Positions 1-16,540 of a DNA stretch of 64,000 nucleotides are shown here, piece by piece; the stretch's first letter is position 1, and each line of letters begins with the position of its first letter. This stretch comes from Brachyhypopomus gauderio (lineage: Eukaryota; Chordata; Actinopteri; Gymnotiformes; Hypopomidae). The notes beneath the pieces were generated by a model, which saw only the letters and a list, made by a program, of their open reading frames with translations, was not told where the DNA came from and did not search any database. The stretch is from assembly GCF_052324685.1 (NCBI RefSeq), contig NC_135212.1, positions 10,574,438 to 10,638,437 of the forward strand, in the 5' to 3' direction. The position numbers were made by a program, and so were the translations under genes.

Positions 1-3735
<3,735 letters not shown>

Positions 3736-4148
3736 TGTGTTTGATTTTGTCAACGAACCACAATACAGTTCAGTTCAAACGCGCTTGATGCGGAGACCTC
3801 CGCTCTCCATCCCGGATATCCGGCGAGCACGTTGGACGTCACTTCCCCCTCACTTTAAACCTTACCAAACATCTGCATTAATAAACATAACAGTCGTGAA
3901 ATGGACGATCGAAACAGTCGTAATTTTAATAAATTAAAAAAATTATTATTCTAATAGCAATATTCTACTACGCAGTAATACAACAACATAGTTCGATAAG
4001 CGTCTACTTCCGGTGACGTATTTTTCGGGAGACAGAACAACACCGTGGTTTAGTTCACGTGTGTTTATAGGGGAGTTTCTCACGGTGTTGATAGTTTATT
4101 GATACAACAACAGACTGTGTGATCTCCCTGTTGGTAAATATCGTAGCA
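3736..4148. promoter_or_regulatory. Head-to-head (bidirectional) promoter of polr2b and noa1
   Basis: The two start codons point away from each other and are 413 bases apart, so both 5' UTRs and the shared promoter must fit here unless upstream non-coding exons exist elsewhere. No TATA box stands out. The stretch has moderate CpG content, with a block near 3780-3850 and another near 4000-4050, including an ACTTCCGGTGACG motif near 4008 that resembles an ETS site joined to a CRE half-site. The arrangement is seen directly; the shared regulation is inferred. The human genes have the same divergent arrangement. Confidence 0.75.
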
Positions 4149-7100
4149 ATGAATAAGTTATTACAGGTCTCCATATGCAGGTTTCCTCTTTGTAAGTACT
4201 CGAGACATATGTCTCTGTGTGTGGGGCAGGTGCAGTGGCAGTGTGGGGGGGGAGGTGAGAGGTGGTTATACTGGGACTCACTCCTGAAGGGCCACACACA
4301 CCACCCCACTAGTTCACACAGGAGATCACACCTACGATATTACAGCACTCAAGACCCTTCAGGTAGGTTCCGGGGTGAGGTGACTGTAGAGAGGTACTCC
4401 TCGGTGGAACCAGAGAAAAACGAGGAGTTTGTTTTTCTCGACGAATGTGAATGTGTGGACAACGTAGTGGAGCGGGTCCCCGAAGAACCTCCTGCAGCTC
4501 CGTTAATGAAGACCAAGAGAGAGAATAAAACAGACACAGGACTGCGAGAGAAAGCTTTGGAATTGCAACTGCGGTCTTTAGAAGATGTCATAAGCGAGAA
4601 GGTGGACAGAGAGTCTTGCATTGAGTTCAGTGACGTGGGATTTCCTCTTGAAGACGTAAAATGTTCCAAAAAGAAGAAAGCTAAGAAACTGCAGAAAGTT
4701 TATGGAACTCCGGACGAAGATGTGCCTGCCAGTGACGTCTGCTGCTGCGGCTGCGGAGCACTGATGCACTGCACCGCCCCAGAGGTTCCTGGCTACCTGC
4801 CTAGTGAGAAGTTCACACAACTAATAGGGGAGGACAAACTGAAGACGGCTATATGCCAACGCTGCTTCCTGCTGATGCACCACCAGAAGGCTCTGAACGT
4901 AACGATGTCGACAGAAGAGTACAGGAAGATTGTCAGCAGGATTAAGCCAGAAAAGGCACTTGTGCTGCTGATTGTGGATCTCCTTGACATTCCAGACTCC
5001 ATCATCCCTGACCTGCCTCAGCTCGTGGGCAAAAACAAGCACATCGTGATTTTGGGGAACAAAGTGGATTTGTTACCTGGAGACTCTGAGAATTACTTGC
5101 CTCGGATCAAAAGGCAACTTGTACAGTATTGTTCCGATATGGGAATCCCCACCCGTGACCTCAAAGACATTCACCTAATTAGTGCCAAAACAGGATACGG
5201 CATCGAGAACCTGATCACAAGACTGCAGACGACCTGGAAGTACAAGGGCGATGTGTATCTGGTTGGGACCGCCAACGCTGGCAAGTCGACTCTGTTTAAC
5301 ACCCTGCTTGAGTCTGATTACTGCAAGACCAGGGCGACGGACGTGATCCACAAAGCCACAATTTCTCCGTGGCCAGGTAAGACCTCACCCAGTGCCACCG
5401 TGTTTATACCGAATTAAATCTCGGACCACAACATGAATCGAGTCCCATACATCCATCTGACTGAATGAGTGACCAACATAATTCATTTGTATTTTTGGAG
5501 AGCTTCTTGTCCAGAGCTGTAAGTGTCCCTAGCCCAAAAACACTTAATTTATTCTGTTGTTGGTGAAGGAACGACACTGAACCTGTTGAAGTTCCCCATC
5601 ATCAACCCAACACCACACCGACTGTTCAGACGAGCAGAGCGCCTACGTCAGGCGGTCCTGGAGCAGAACGACCTCCCTCCAGAAGAGCTGAAGAGGATCC
5701 AGCAGTTCCAGCGTCAGGGATACCTGGTTGGTGAGTTAGGATTGGATTTGGAAAGATGTGATGAGTTGAATGTTGGATTGTGCTGCCATGATTCATAACC
5801 CTTCATAAACCTTTGGTGTGGGCATTATCATCATATCGTAGTATTGTTAACCTTGTAAATCCTGTAAAGTGCTTTGTGACAACATGTGTTGTGAAAAGCA
5901 CTATACAAATATATTTGATTTGATTTGATATGGTTATCACTGCTACAGCGATGAATATTCTGGCATTCATCGTAGGCCACGTTGGGAGGACTTTCCGAGT
6001 TCAGCAGCCTTCGAGGAAAGACATAGAGTTTGACATCGACAGTCTGAGTTTCGGCGAGGACATGAAGGATGATGACGCTGGGAAACCAAAGCATGAGCCC
6101 ACTGAGGAGATGGAGCTGTCCTACAATGAGATCAAAGACGCCCACTGGTTCTACGATACCCCGGGCATCATGAAAGAGCATGATGTGAGTCTCTCCCACA
6201 GTGCTGCAGGTGAATGTTACAGATGAAGTGAGAAGTGATTGTTTTAGCTCACACTTTCCTTTTCAAGGTTCTTAGCCTGTTGAGCGAACAGGAAGTGAAG
6301 ACAGTGGTACCCACACACGCCATCGTCCCGAGGACGTTTGTCTTGAAACCTGGTCTGGTGTTATTCATGGGAGCTCTGGTACGAATCGATTTCTTGGAGG
6401 TATGTTTTCATAATTTTAAAACTGAGGTGCATTTACATTTTTAAATTCTATTTTAATATAATTTAAATAATTTGGATACAAACCATAAAAGTGTTATTTA
6501 CTAATTAGCAAGTAGTTTTACATGTTTAAAATTCTTTCTTGGCTTAAATGTGGAATCTTAAATATTGTGGATTATGGCCAAACACCACGAGCGAACATCA
6601 AGCTTCAAGCGTGTTGACCAGAGGTTTACCTTGTACTATAAACGACAACATCAGCTCGTACGAGCAGATCCCCGTTACTTGTTAGATCTCGAGTGCAGCT
6701 CCGTCTGTCTTCTACCCGGACCAGGGGGATCACCTGTGCTGGTTTACCGTTGTCGCTTCGTCCCAAATCCCAGTCCACATCACCAGTTTGGAGAAAGCTG
6801 ACGCCATCTACCAGAAGCACGCTGGCAGCACGCTACTCGCCGTGAGTGTTATAGCCGGAATCAAAACCAACACCAAGCACTCATTTAGGTTCAGGTTTTG
6901 TAATTTGCATATTCATGAAGTAAAGTAAAATACACGGATGCCTTAGAAAAGTACTTGTTCCATGTATAAAAACATCACTACAAGTAGCACATGGATGAAA
7001 AAAGATCGTGAAGCAGGTTGTTATTCTACTCTGGCTGAATTCCAGAGCTAACTTAATAGCTTAAGGTAGCTTAAATGAACTTTGAGGTAACTTTCATAAC

Positions 7101-7843
7101 TTCAAAACTTCCCCATCCAGGTGCCAATGGGTGGACAAGAACGCATGAAGAACTTTCCCCCTCTCGTGCCCCAAGACCTGGTGCTCCAGGGCCGCGGTCT
7201 CAACACGGCCGTGACGGACATCAAACTCTCCGCAGCAGGTAACTGGGTCACAGCTGCTGTGCTGGGACTTCAGCCTCAGCTGCTTTCTAACTGCAGGGTT
7301 AAACAAAGGGTGTCAAAGCAAGCACCCATTACTGGTAACATTGACACTTCTTATTTAGTAGTTTTCATTAAGTTATTAAGTTAAAACTTGTATAGTTTCA
7401 TCAGTGTAACAATACAAAATTATTGTAATTTATTATTTTGTTATGGGTGGGGGATTTTTAGTTTTAATACGTTTATTTATTATTTTGTTAAATATGTTAC
7501 ACACGTCGAAACGTCTTGTGCATTGTCAGGCCTAACCAAACTACAGAAGCGCTGCCCCGCTGAGATTAGCTCCCTGTCTGTCGGGCTTAATGAAATCTAA
7601 AGAAACGTATTCAAATGACCCTCCTCAGGTTGGGTTGCCGTGACAGCAGCAGAAGGCGAGCGCATCGTGCTGCGGGCCCACGCTCCGGAGGGGGCGGGGC
7701 TGTGTCTGCGGAACCCGCCCCTCCTCCCCCACATCGTCAACGTGAAGGGGGATCGGATCCGCAAGAGCCCCGCCTACAAAACCAGGAAGCCGCCGGCACT
7801 GGTGGACTCGAGTCTCAAGGTGCGGGCCAAGATGAGGAGATGA
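4149..7843 (+). CDS. noa1: Nitric oxide-associated protein 1, mitochondrial circularly permuted GTPase
   Basis: GTPase of the YqeH/NOA1 family, which acts in mitochondrial ribosome assembly and translation. Seven exons: 4149-5376, 5569-5730, 5976-6184, 6268-6399, 6725-6841, 7121-7238 and 7629-7843. Phase closes throughout and gives 726 residues, near the length of the human protein. The frame is open upstream to a GTG at 4119, but the first ATG is 4149. The N-terminus is basic and hydrophobic with few acids, as expected of a mitochondrial presequence. A four-cysteine motif (CGCG near residue 200 and CQRC near 237) fits the family zinc finger. GTPase motifs come in permuted order: NKVD (about 304), SAKTG (345), GTANAGKST (373), DTPG (524). 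The C-terminal part carries the family's conserved PRTFVLKPG and YKTRKPP segments. Identity is near certain. Confidence 0.97.
5845..5932 (+). repeat. 3' tail of a LINE/SINE-type repeat in noa1 intron 2
   Basis: The sequence TGTAAAGTGCTTTGTG, then GCACTATACAAATATA and a TTTGATTTGAT tail, has the form of retroposon 3' ends common in fish. A related tail occurs near 37742-37785. The family is not assigned. Confidence 0.5.
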
Positions 7844-10031
7844 AGGCTCACGCCTCTCCGGGTACTGTAACGTGAGATTCGTCACGGAGACGTTATACAT
7901 GTGGCCCACCTGCAGCAGTGCACTTCATGAAATTAGGTGTTTTGGTCTTTATGAGGCTACTGCACAAGTCTGAACAAAACTCAACAAGTTTCCCTGATGG
8001 TGTTGGTAATCCTGTAACTGTACAGTTCAATTGTAAATATATATATAATGTCTCATGTACTGATTTTCTTTGTGTAATTTTGAAGGGTTGTAGAGTTTTA
8101 TAGTAATATTAAGACTAAAGATTTAACAAAATTATGTGGGGGTACAAGATTTTTTTATTGAAATATTGGTTGTTTACATACAACACCGAGCTAGGACACA
8201 TTAACTTTCTTTGAAGGAACTAAATTTCAACTTTAATTTGACACATCTCAACTGATACAGTATTACTATCTGCACAAACTAAAATGACACCAACACGTTG
8301 ATTACATGACATCTGGGGGGGGGGGGGGGGGGGGGTGTTATTTCAGTTGAAAATCTTATATCTATAGAAAGGAGAGAAGAAAATAAGTAGGTTTGTGTAC
8401 TAAGAGATGATAATGCACCTACAGCAACAGTATCTGACAGTCTAAGTATCCATTTAGTCCATCGGTGCCTGGCACAATGCTGGGGGAGCGTCTTGCTTTG
8501 GTATGATATCCAATAAACAATATTGCACTGAACTCGCTAAAGGTGTCTATATCTTTTTCATTCTTCTTATTTTAAACAATATGGCACAGATATTGACTGA
8601 CACACCGATTGAAAATAAGGCCATATAAAATCGAATGCATTTCAAATACAGATTATACAGATCACATCAGCTTTGGAATAGCAAAAACAAACAAACAAAC
8701 AAAAAATCAATCAATTCCGGTTTGCAGTATTTCCTGCAATGTTCCACAATTCAATTAAATTTTTTTAGGAACAGTAATAGAAGGAACAGGAGGAAAAAAA
8801 ATCTTTTAAAAGTTCTTCAGAAAAAATTAATGCGCACCATAAGAAAGTTTGAAGAAAAAAACAGATTGTCAGAGGCACTAGAGAAAGGAGGAGTAATATG
8901 TACAGTCTCAATAGGAGCGGGAGGGCCATGAAATCATCTTTGGACTGTAAGAACAGAAACTGCTGAAAGATGATGAAGAAAAGAAAAGGCCTGTTTAGTT
9001 TCTTCTAGCTTCAGTACTGATGAGAGTCCCAGCGGAGGTGGGAGGTGAGTGGGTTACGCGGGGGTCCAGCTCGCCCTACCTGGTGTCTTGGTTATTCTCT
9101 GGGTGTTTATATAGTCGGGCAGGTACTGTACTAAATGAAGGTGAAGCAGACGTTCTACTGTGTTAAATCGTTGCTTCTATCTGTGAGAGCAAGTAAAAGT
9201 TGAAAAACAAAAAACCTCACTGGCTGTCAAGTGTCCTTCAAATGTCGCGCAGACGCCAACCGGTCCACAAATGTTAATGTGTCGTTGCATTCTTGCTGTC
9301 ACTGCCCCTCTCCCTCCCTCTCTTTCTCTCTCTCCCTCCCTCTCTTTCTCTCTCTCTCCCTCCCTCTCTTTCTCTCTCCACTGGAGAGGAGTGATCTAAA
9401 AAGACAGAGACTCCACTCTGTGCTATTCACGGCCGGCCGCCCGGCTCTGTGGAATCCTGGCGGGGGTGGACAGAGGAGTGATGCACTGTCTTTCAGAGAT
9501 GCGTCGCCTTTGTTACCTTCAAGCGGTGTGATAATGAAGGGGGGGGGGGGGGTCTTTTCTTTAAAGGCTCATCAGGACACCACTGAGAGTTGAAGTCAGT
9601 TCTTGGTTATTTTGGAAGCTACGCAAGTACAAAAATATGGATAATTACATCAGCGCTGCTCTAATCATTACATGCCTCGTTATGCGGCACAGGTCAGCGA
9701 TAACTGTATAAACAGGGAAACACTGAGGTGATGGTGCAGAGACGGTGAGCACCTGAAACAGTAGCAGTTCGTCCATGAAATGGTTTTAGTAGTATATGAC
9801 GAATCATTATTATGGTTTAATTCTAAATCGGTTTTAAAAGGTGTTCAGCATCCACATGACGGCTGAAATTTTATAAACATATATTCCATAACTCTCCTCA
9901 CTTCAGAAGACAACCACACATGACAAAAAAAGTGCATACAAACTGCTTTTAACCAGGCGAAGAAAAAAAATAAAAAATAAAAAACAAAAATAGATACATG
10001 GTGTGAAAAGTGACCGTATGAACTCCATGTG
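7844..10031. other. Convergent 3' UTRs of noa1 (plus) and rest (minus)
   Basis: No coding sequence is seen between the two stop codons. For noa1 a plausible poly(A) signal AATAAA lies at about 8510 on the plus strand. For rest, reading leftward, minus-strand candidates are ATTAAA near 9816 and near 8235, and AATAAA near 8151. If the distal rest signal and the noa1 signal are used, the two messages overlap by roughly 350 bases. The stretch also holds a poly-G run (8315-8335) and a CT-rich array (about 9305-9378). Confidence 0.6.
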
Positions 10032-13000
10032 TTACTTGTCCTTCTGCATGGCTGTCTCCAGGTAATACACGTTAACCAGGTGGCGGTGCAGGTGACGTCT
10101 GTAGTCCATCTCCAGCGGGAACGTGCGGTCGCAGAACACACACGTGTGACTAAGCAGCTGCGTTGGAGACGGAAGCTCCTCCGTGGGGGTGCTCGGAAGC
10201 TTCTCCGAGCCCTCGGCGGTAGCCGCCAGCCCGTTGAGGCCGGAGTCGTAGCTCCCCTCCGAGGCACAGTCGCTGATGTCGCTTCCGCCGTCGTGGCTGT
10301 GGATGCCCTCGTCGTCCTCCGCGTCTGCGGGTTTGCGCCGCGTCGGCCCTGGGAGCTCCAGCGAGGAGCTCTTGGCTGCCGGCTCCTGCCTGAACCCCGG
10401 GTCGCTCTCGTGCTCGGTGGGGGATGGGATCTCCTCGTTCCCGCTGTCCACCTCCGGGGCCTCCTGGGCTTTACCGGACCCCTTGCACTGATCTTCAGCC
10501 CTGATGTTTTCTTCTGTGCTTCCAGACTGCTGCTCCTCTCCTGCAGCCAGTTCCTCTGAAGTTCTCTGCAAGGTCTCCGTTATTTGAGGATCCTTTGTAG
10601 TAGATCCAGGACCTTCCTCTACCGAGCTGAGATCCATTGGAGCGCCATCTGCTGGACGTGCGAGCAGTGCGGGCTCTTCCTCCTGTTGTGGTAATGTAGG
10701 TTTCTGTGCAGTACACTTCTCCGTGCACTGTGGCGAGGGCTTCTCCAGGGCCTGGTGTGCGATGAGTGTCTCGGGTACCTGCTCAGGCCCTGAAGGTGGC
10801 ATAGCGTCTCGCTGTGAGGCATCCGGCGTCCCATCCGCCCTGCTGACATCCACACTCTCGCTGGGGATCTCGGGTTCTGGCACCGTCGTCTCTGCCTTGC
10901 TCGTGCCCCTCCTGCTGGGCCGGGCTTTGCCCTTCGACCCCTTGCTCTTGGCAGGCTCGGCCACTGTGGCGCTCGTCGACGGCCGCTCCGACGCCTTCTC
11001 TGCCTTGCGTCTGACCTTCTCCGGACGGCGGTCGTGCCGGGCTGAAGCCCCGTGCGGCGAGTCCGTATCCTCGGCTTTGCGCTTCACCGCCTTGGCCTCC
11101 CTGAACGTCTCGCCGCGGCTCATGGAGGACTCTTTCTGCTCACCCTTGGCTGCTTTGGCTGGCTTCTTGCCCGCTTTCCTGGACGCCGCCGCCTTCTTGG
11201 GGCCGGCATCCTTGGTGTTCTCCGCCTCCCTCTCTCCATCCTCCTTCTCGCCCCGTGGTCCGTTTTCTCTCCCCGTCCTCCCCCTCTCTTTCCGCTCCTC
11301 CGCGTCTTCTCTCCGTCTCTGCTGACCGCTCTCCCGCCCTCCCTCCGAGTCCGCTCCTCGCTCCACTTCTGCTGCGTTCTGGTCTTTGGCCGCCTCCTCC
11401 TCCTCCTCCTGGACGTTGACCTTGGCCGCCTTCTCTTTTTTAGACCGACTTCGGCGAACTTTCTCCGCGGATTTTGTAGCCTTTTCCGCTTTTTTCAGGT
11501 CCTTGTCCCTTTTAGCGTGTGTCTTGTCTGTGCAGGGTGTGGCTGGTGTCTCCACGGGGTCGGCCTTCTCCGCCGCTCTCCCTCTCACCTTCCTGCCCTC
11601 GCTTTTCTGCCCTGCTCGTTTCTCCGCCCTCTTCTCGCTGGCCTTGCCGGATTTCTCTCGCCCGGGCAGCTCTGCGGACCTCCTGCCGGTTTTCCCGCTC
11701 TTCCTAACGGAGAGGTTCATGGGTCCCGAGCACGAGTCGCCCTCCGTCGTCTCCCCGTCGTCCTGCTGCTCCGCCTCCTCGCCCTGCTTCCCGCCCGGGG
11801 AGGTCGCGACCTCCTCGCCGTCCGCCTTCTTGACCCTCAGCCTGACCTTTGACACGTCCATGGAGATGTCCGAGCAGCCGGGGTGGCGGGACTTGATGTG
11901 GTACTGCAGGTTGCACTTCTTAGACGCGGCGTACTTGCACACGGGACACAGGAACTGGCGCGGGTTGACGTGGAGCTCCACGTGCTTCTTGAAGTTGCTG
12001 CGGTCGGCCGTCTTGTACTGGCAGTAGGGGCAGCTCAAGGGTTTGGGCCCGTTGTGCACCTGCCGGGCGTGGCGGGTCACCTCGTGCTGATTGGCTGCCA
12101 AGTAGCTGCAACTATCACACTTGAAAGGCCGCTCACCTGTTTGAAAGGCATGTGAAAGTCATGGGGTCAGCATTAAACGTGTCCATTTTATCTTCCTACT
12201 TCTAAGCACAAAACGGCACAAAACACCAGCCTCATGCAGGGAAATCTTTTAAAGACAAATGAAGACTCATCGCAGTAAAGAACTGAAATCACTCCAAGAC
12301 TCAGCAACACAAACCTGTTCCCATTTTATCCAAAGCCATCTGGCTCCGTGGTGAGCAACAAAAGAGAAAAGAGGTGTTGTGACCAAACTAAGACTGAAAG
12401 TTAGGTGGTACCAGCCTAGTTAATCACAATAGGTTTTTACAAAAACATTTTTTTTCCTCTAATTTTACTGTATTAACTTCAATTAAATACCAGAGAACAC
12501 TGAGTAACTGGCCACTTTTAGGGGATGGATGAAACACTCACCTGAGTGTGTTCTCATGTGTCTGGTGAGGTGAGTCTTCTGTGAGCTCGAGTAGTCGCAA
12601 TAAAGACACTGGAAAGGACGTTCACCTAGAACAGGGATAGGTGACGAAATGGCCACGATCAAACTGGAAACTCTAATTGGCTTAAAACCAACTTTCCATG
12701 TTCACTCAACTGTAATCCAATACATGCAAGAGGGTGAGGATCACCACACCTTAACCAGGCGAAGGCCGTGTGTTATACATTCCCACTTCATACTAAAAGA
12801 TGTTACGGTAATGTTTTGCGATAATTCACACATCCACATAAAATCATTAGCATTAAAAAAACATTAGAATATATTAAATAAACGTTAAAGACCCTTGCAA
12901 AACTCAAAAGCCCTTGTAGTAAAAGACTCTACTCACCAGTGTGGGTGCGAATGTGCTGTATGTAGTTATTCTTCCTGTCGGAGAAGTAGAAGCACTGGTT

Positions 13001-13906
13001 GCACGTGAACAGCTTGCTGGGGAAATGGTTCCTCAGGTGCTTCTTCCAGTGGTACTGGCTGACGGTGGAGTAGGGGCAGATGGTGCACCTGAACACCCTC
13101 TGGTCGTCTCCTTCGTTCTTGTGGTGCCGGAGGTGGGCCATGTAGTGGTCGTAGCGGTTGGTGTTGTAGCCGCAGCGCTCGCACCGGATGACGCCCTTGG
13201 TGCAGGCCCCGGCGGCGCCGTTCTCCGCCCCCTGCTGCTGGGCGGGGCCTCCGGAGGCAGCCTCGTCGTCCGAGTCGGCCGCGCCGTTGATGACGATCAT
13301 CTTCTTGGTGCTGTGCACGCGGATGTGGCGGATGAACTCCTCTTCGCACGCCGCCTGGTACTGGCACGGCTTGCAGTAGAACGGCTTCTTCTTCTTTTTG
13401 GGGGGCTCTGCCGCGGTGGCTGGCACGGGTGCCACCGCTTGGCTGTGCTTGCGCTTGACCGGGGTGGTGCCCTCGGCCGGAGGACTCGAGCTGGGGGGCT
13501 TGGAGAGGTCCTCCGGCCTCGTCTCCTCTCTGGTGTCCTCCACCCTTTCCACGACGGGCTCCGCCGCCGGCCCGGGCTCCGCCTGGCTGGGGGCGTCTCC
13601 CTCGAGGTACGGGCTCGGCGGCGAGTCGGAGTTGTCGTAGCTGTAGCGTATCACGTTCTCGTCCTCGCTGTCGGAGTAGCTGCTACAGCCCACGTTCTTC
13701 AGCTCCACCATCTGCTTCTCCTCCACGACACAGTCGCCCGGGGCTCCCTCCGACGTCAGGGCCACGTTGGCCAGCATAACCAGCTGAGGGGCTGGCAAGT
13801 CCGTGCGGGGCAGCTCGGGCAGCTCGTGGCCCTCGTCGGGCATCGGGATGCCCCGGGAGGGCACGAACATGCCCGAGCCCAGCGCAAACACTGTCTGAGC
13901 AGACAT
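10032..13906 (-). CDS. rest: RE1-silencing transcription factor (REST/NRSF)
   Basis: C2H2 zinc-finger repressor that binds RE1 elements and silences neuronal genes through SIN3 and CoREST. Coding exons: 12937-13906, 12542-12625 (84 bases) and 10032-12136; phase closes and gives 1,052 residues. The ATG is 13904-13906. The N-terminus contains [13 protein letters not shown], the conserved repressor segment. Finger 1 (CKPCQYQ) is near residue 178, after a lysine run. Fingers 2-8 lie at about 243-470 and include [15 protein letters not shown] long, low-complexity, Lys/Glu/Ser-rich middle follows. The ninth finger (CVFCDRTF, about residue 1017) and the ending HLVNVYYLE match the CoREST-binding C-terminus, preceded by the conserved [10 protein letters not shown]. 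Three PxDLS-like motifs are present (see findings). The coding sequence is very GC-rich. Identity is near certain. Confidence 0.97.
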
Positions 13907-16239
13907 GCTCAATCAGCTGTGTGTGGGGGGGGGGGGAGAGAACACAGACATGACTGTCATTCCTCAGATTAACACAAACTACATCTTTTAAAGCCTCTGC
14001 ACTTTCCCTGTTCCAACAATACAGATTAAACTAATACACAAGTGATAAAAACCTTCAGTGAATTAGTTTAGTGATTAGATTAGGTATGTCAAAAACTGGA
14101 CTCCACAAAGCCATGGCCCTCCAAAACTGAAACCACTCCTCACCAAACTAGAACTTTGCTTAATTCATGAATTATTAAACAGTTTGAAACAAGTGACATA
14201 TCTACATGTAATGAGTCCTGTATAGAATTGTTCTTTTGGATGTTGTCATTTCATTGTTGTACCAAGTCATTCTTCACAGGCTTAGGCTAAATTAAATAGG
14301 ATGACAAAAGGTCACGTTACATGCAAATTAGGTTGTAAAAACACTCTGGCTTGTGCCTGCAAGTATGCTGCATCAAAGGCAGATTTCAGTACCAACAAAC
14401 TGAACCTCCATGTTTTTGAGATCACATGCATTATAGATCACAGCATTTTGATTGGAACCAGCCATGTCTAAAATCCTCCAAAGGACCGAACTGCTTCTGC
14501 CAGATCAGCTGATTTCAACAAAGCATTGATCATGAGTCTTGTTCAACAGTAACTGATGTAATCAACCAACATTCACTTCAAAAACGAAGAATACCAACAT
14601 GTCAAGAAGGGGAAGGGTGGACCAATCCATTTTAGTGGTGCAAGAGGGAAGACTGTTCAAAAAGCAGTAGTAAAGTCATTAAAAAACCCTGCAAATTCCC
14701 AGTAATTAGTAATTACTGAGGCACACCGACCTCTATTACTATCTCGTTTCTGTTTGTAAAGGCGTTTTTCAAGACATCTTCTCTGGACTCAAGCTTTATC
14801 AAATGTGCACCCCTGCTACAGAGCTAAAGTAAATAATGACTGCCAGGTTGCCACTGCAATAACACTTAAGCCTAGTGCTACTCCAAACCAAAGTTTCTTA
14901 AAGTCTCTTGGACAGCTGTCCAAACAAACCAACACCAAAAACACACTTAAAACAGTAAGATAAACGACCAATAGACTAAAAATAGCCTAATATAATATAA
15001 TACTCAGGTTGAACACAGCGCCCTGCGACATTTCTAACAGTACTGTGTATGGACATGTTCCTCATGAGTCATGGTTCATTTTGGCGTTATCTGTTGTTTC
15101 TCCACCTGCTAAATCAGGTCCGAGGCTTCAATGTGAAGTTCTCTCCAACAGTGTCGGTATCTCACACATGTAACACAAAGTTTTTAAGGATAGCCAGGGA
15201 GTTCAGGTACCGTTCAAACCGGAATTATTTTGACAAAACAGGTTTCATTCCGTTTAACGACGCAAAGAAATGTGTCATGAGAGCAAAACTGAGAGGAAGA
15301 CCAAGCGAGGCCTCCGCCGCACAAACACGAGTTCGGCCATTTTACAGCACTGGCGACTGTGGGAGAGACACAGCTCGGTGTTGAGATGCGAGATTAGTTC
15401 AACGAGGTTCACACAAACCACCTGAAATGTAGTTTTCTTGTTTAACTCGTGTGGTTAACTCTCGAAAATAAAGCAACGAGGGGGGGAAGCCTCATTCTGT
15501 AGAAAAACCCCGACCTGGTTGGACAGCTCCCAGGACGTGAGGTAAAAACCAGCTATCCGAACCAGAATAAAGACCCAAACCAGACACCAACTCGGGCCAA
15601 ACTTTTTAATATGGGTTTAGGGACGGTTTTAAAATTAAAAACAACGTTATTTCGTCTTCGTCGGAAGTCTTGACAACTTTAGCGGGGTCCGTGTACAGAA
15701 ATGCGAGAACGCGTTCCTCGTAAAACAAAAAAAAACTACTTTACAAACACCTTCCGGACACCGAGTGGTTTTAAAACGACACCGGGGCAGTGAAGCGTGT
15801 TGTGCGCGGCGAGAGGCGGCCGGCGGCCCCGGGGCGGGTCGCTGTCCAGCGGGGACGCTAGCCGCGCTTAGCCCCACAACTTCAGCAACTTCTCCGGAAG
15901 ATGGACGCACTCTTCAACGACAACTATGAACATGCAGGGCTGCCCGACACCAGTTATAACTTCTTTTTTTAATACAGAGTGTTTTTTGGGCGAGATTGGG
16001 GCCGTGTTTGTCGAGTAAAGTTGGTTTTATGACTTTTATTCGGCGTGTTCGCCGTGGTCCTGATCTCCGTGCTGGACAGCGCCTCTTCCTCTCAGCGCAA
16101 CACCCCTCCCCCCTCCTCCTCCCCCCCCTTTACCTCAACTCTTCCTCCATTTTTTACACTTTCCCTAACTTCGTTTTGCCGTACAAAAAGTCGAGTTTGA
16201 GTTGTTAAAACGTCCCGGGCGTCGGGGAAATAACTTACC
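13907..16239 (-). other. rest: rest 5' leader: probable non-coding exon 1 donor and intron 1
   Basis: The first coding exon probably starts at 13916: a C-rich tract ending in CACACACAG precedes CTGATTGAGC and the ATG. Reading further upstream on the minus strand, a strong donor (ACGGACG then GTAAGTTATT) falls at 16239/16238 inside a CpG-rich stretch, and is the best candidate for the end of exon 1. The intron between them (about 13917-16238) shows no other gene; its short reading frames look accidental. Confidence 0.55.
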
Positions 16240-16540
16240 GTCCGTGTTCGTTCGGTGTTTCGGTGATGTTTGGCGAGGATTTTCGAAGTCGTGTTTTTCC
16301 CCCCCAACTGCTAGTTCAGGGAAGCGCGAGGCTCTCTCACACACACATTCCAGCACATCGCTGTCCGCGCGGCCGCGTGACGTCAGCGCGCGTCCGCGCA
16401 GGGCGGCCTGTTGTTCGCGCGCTGAGAGTTTACTATTGTGTTTACACGCGCGCGCAGAGCCACAGAGCCCTGAGAGTTTACTATTGTGTTTACGCGCGTG
16501 CACGGAGCCTTGGCGCGACGCGGCGTGCACTATTATAGAC
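15780..16540. promoter_or_regulatory. CpG island, probable rest promoter
   Basis: CpG is dense compared with the AT-rich flanks, for example the GCGGCGAGAGGCGGC region near 15810 and GCGCGCGTCCGCGC near 16387. It contains the candidate exon 1 donor of rest at 16239. A near-duplicate of about 30 bases containing CTGAGAGTTTACTATTGTGT occurs at about 16422 and 16470, inside the island. The role as promoter is inferred from position and composition. Confidence 0.6.

Noticed and set aside
4119-4148. Upstream start of noa1 at 4119
   Set aside because: The codon there is GTG; the first ATG in frame, with a presequence-like N-terminus, is 4149.
10723-12155. Plus-strand frames of up to 266 codons opposite rest
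   Set aside because: They are shadows of the GC-rich rest coding strand and show no independent domain.
12941-13972. Plus-strand frame of 343 codons opposite the first rest exon
   Set aside because: Valine- and leucine-rich shadow of the opposite strand; the zinc-finger reading is clearly the real one.
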